Part shown: one piece after another, positions 33,222 through 34,390 of the stretch | Layout: every line of letters begins with the position of its first letter | Position numbering within the stretch: the stretch's first letter is position 1 | Source: an uncultured Sutterella sp. | GTDB lineage: Bacteria; Pseudomonadota; Gammaproteobacteria; Burkholderiales; Burkholderiaceae_F | Direction of reading: 5' to 3' | Assembly: GCA_934249275.1 (NCBI GenBank) | Contig: CAKQKT010000008.1 | Span: forward strand, 1-34,390 | Length of the DNA: 34,390 bases | Notes under the pieces: model-generated | Seen by the model: the letters and a program-made list of their open reading frames with translations, nothing else | Told to the model about the DNA's origin: nothing | The model's database searches: none | Position numbers and translations under genes: made by a program

Positions 33222-34388
33222 TTAGCGGGCGGCAAGGCGCTCGCGGGTCTTGGCGCGCACGGCGCAGTCGAGCTCGATGATCTCGTCCACGGAACCGGGA
33301 AGAGGCGCAGCAATGCTGTCCATCATGCCGCGCACCGTGCTGAAGATGTCGGTAAATCCGATGCGCCCCTCAAGGAAGGCCTCGACCGCAATCTCATTGG
33401 CGGCATTAAGAACAATGGTCGCTCCGCCGCCTGCGGCAAGCGCATCGTAGGCGGCCTGAAGCAGCGGGAAGGTCTTCGTGTCGGGTTCTTCAAAGGTAAG
33501 CCTGCCGATCTCGGCAAGGCTCAGGCGCTTCGCACAACCGTCCAGCCTTTCGGGCCAGCCTAGCGAATAAGCAATAGGCGTGCGCATGTCGGCCGAACCG
33601 AGCTGGGCAATGACGGCGCCGTCCTCAAATTCAACGGCCGAATGCACGATGCTCTCGGGATGCACAACCACCTTGATGCGCTCAGGTTCAAAATCAAAGA
33701 GCCAGCGCGCTTCAATCACCTCAAGCCCCTTGTTCATGAGGCTCGCAGAGTCAACACTAATCTTGCGGCCCATCGACCACTTCGGATGAGCAACGGCCTG
33801 AGCAGGGGTAATACCCTCAAGATTCGTACGACCGCGGAACGGGCCGCCCGACGCCGTCAGCACGATACGGGCACCCGCCCTCGCCTTTTCGGTTGCGCCG
33901 GAAAGACACTGGAAGATCGCATTGTGCTCGCTGTCAACGGGCAGAAGCTCGCAGCCCGCGTTTCTGACAGTTTCCATCAACAGGCGTCCACCGCAAACCA
34001 CGCTCTCCTTATTGGCAAGAAGAAGGCGCTTGCCGGCACGTGCGGCAGCAAAAGTCGGCGCAACGCCTGCAGCTCCCACCACCGCCTGAACGACAACATC
34101 TGTGTCGGGATCATCCGCCAGACGTGAAACAGCGTCAGCCCCGCCGAGAACTTCAATATCGCCGAGCCCAACCGTGCAAAGCGCCTGTTCGAGTTCGTCA
34201 ACCTTCGAAGCATCGGCAATGACGGCGCGCTTCGGATGCGCGGAGAGGCAGACGTCCACCAGCGGCTCCACACGGGAGCCGCCCGCTACGGCGTGAACGC
34301 TGAAGCGCTCCGGATAACGCGAAACGACGTCAAGCGTCGAGCGGCCGATGCTTCCCGTTGCGCCGAGAATCGTGATGGACTGTGTCAT
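33222..34388 (-). CDS. dxr: 1-deoxy-D-xylulose 5-phosphate reductoisomerase
   Basis: A 388-residue enzyme of the non-mevalonate isoprenoid pathway, converting DXP to MEP with NADPH. The nucleotide loop is GATGSIG (9-15). Catalytic blocks are present: LLPVDSEHNAIFQ (metal-binding D and E), TASGGPF, and MNKGLEVIEARWLF. The gene is complete: its ATG lies two bases from the right edge, so its Shine-Dalgarno is outside the window. It heads the envelope gene group here, followed by the exporter pair rather than rseP. Confidence 0.97.
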   Translation of the reverse strand: MTQSITILGATGSIGRSTLDVVSRYPERFSVHAVAGGSRVEPLVDVCLSAHPKRAVIADASKVDELEQALCTVGLGDIEVLGGADAVSRLADDPDTDVVVQAVVGAAGVAPTFAAARAGKRLLLANKESVVCGGRLLMETVRNAGCELLPVDSEHNAIFQCLSGATEKARAGARIVLTASGGPFRGRTNLEGITPAQAVAHPKWSMGRKISVDSASLMNKGLEVIEARWLFDFEPERIKVVVHPESIVHSAVEFEDGAVIAQLGSADMRTPIAYSLGWPERLDGCAKRLSLAEIGRLTFEEPDTKTFPLLQAAYDALAAGGGATIVLNAANEIAVEAFLEGRIGFTDIFSTVRGMMDSIAAPLPGSVDEIIELDCAVRAKTRERLAAR

Positions 34389-34390
34389 GT

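Noticed and set aside
1..34390. CRISPR arrays, tRNA/rRNA genes, prophage or IS elements
   Set aside because: No regularly spaced repeats, no cloverleaf or CCA-ended RNA pattern, and no integrase or transposase motifs were seen when reading both strands.

Overview
The window looks like chromosomal DNA of an anaerobic or microaerophilic Gram-negative bacterium with high GC content. The gene set fits the Betaproteobacteria, family Sutterellaceae (Sutterella or Parasutterella-like). This placement is inference: it rests on the lipid A/outer-membrane operon order (dxr, rseP, bamA, skp, lpxD, fabZ, lpxA, lpxB, rnhB), an oxygen-sensitive class III ribonucleotide reductase, an [FeFe]-hydrogenase, and dicarboxylate metabolism genes. 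No rRNA, tRNA, CRISPR array, transposase or phage gene was seen.

Positions 1-6500, minus strand: a two-gene [FeFe]-hydrogenase (catalytic subunit plus a chimeric NuoF-tail/GltD-like flavoprotein), then malate dehydrogenase, then a D-serine dehydratase/D-3-hydroxyaspartate dehydratase-like PLP enzyme with its own promoter. Positions 6700-12300, plus strand: a DauR/YheO-type regulator, a RidA-family protein, a threonine-synthase-like PLP enzyme, a DASS (CitT/TtdT-like) anion transporter, and an M20 metallopeptidase carrying an apparent one-base frameshift. Together these suggest uptake and breakdown of hydroxy-/amino-dicarboxylates, with H2 as electron source or sink.

Positions 12300-17300, minus strand: a PAP2 phosphatase, nrdG and nrdD, a long nrdD leader with a pair of NrdR-like operators and an intrinsic-terminator-like hairpin, then an iron-type alcohol dehydrogenase.

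Positions 17500-34390, mostly minus strand: the envelope operon. Two departures from the usual layout stand out. Two tandem MsbA-like half ABC exporters sit between dxr and rseP, behind a promoter wrapped in a 17-bp inverted repeat. About 1.9 kb lies between fabZ and lpxA and breaks the operon. It holds a plus-strand TMEM165/GDT1-type Mn exporter gene led by a yybP-ykoY (Mn2+) riboswitch, flanked by two related minus-strand elements that look like sibling small RNAs with nearly identical terminators. The sibling small-RNA pair is the best candidate here for something undescribed. Next come the H2/flavoprotein chimera and the attenuator-like nrdDG leader.
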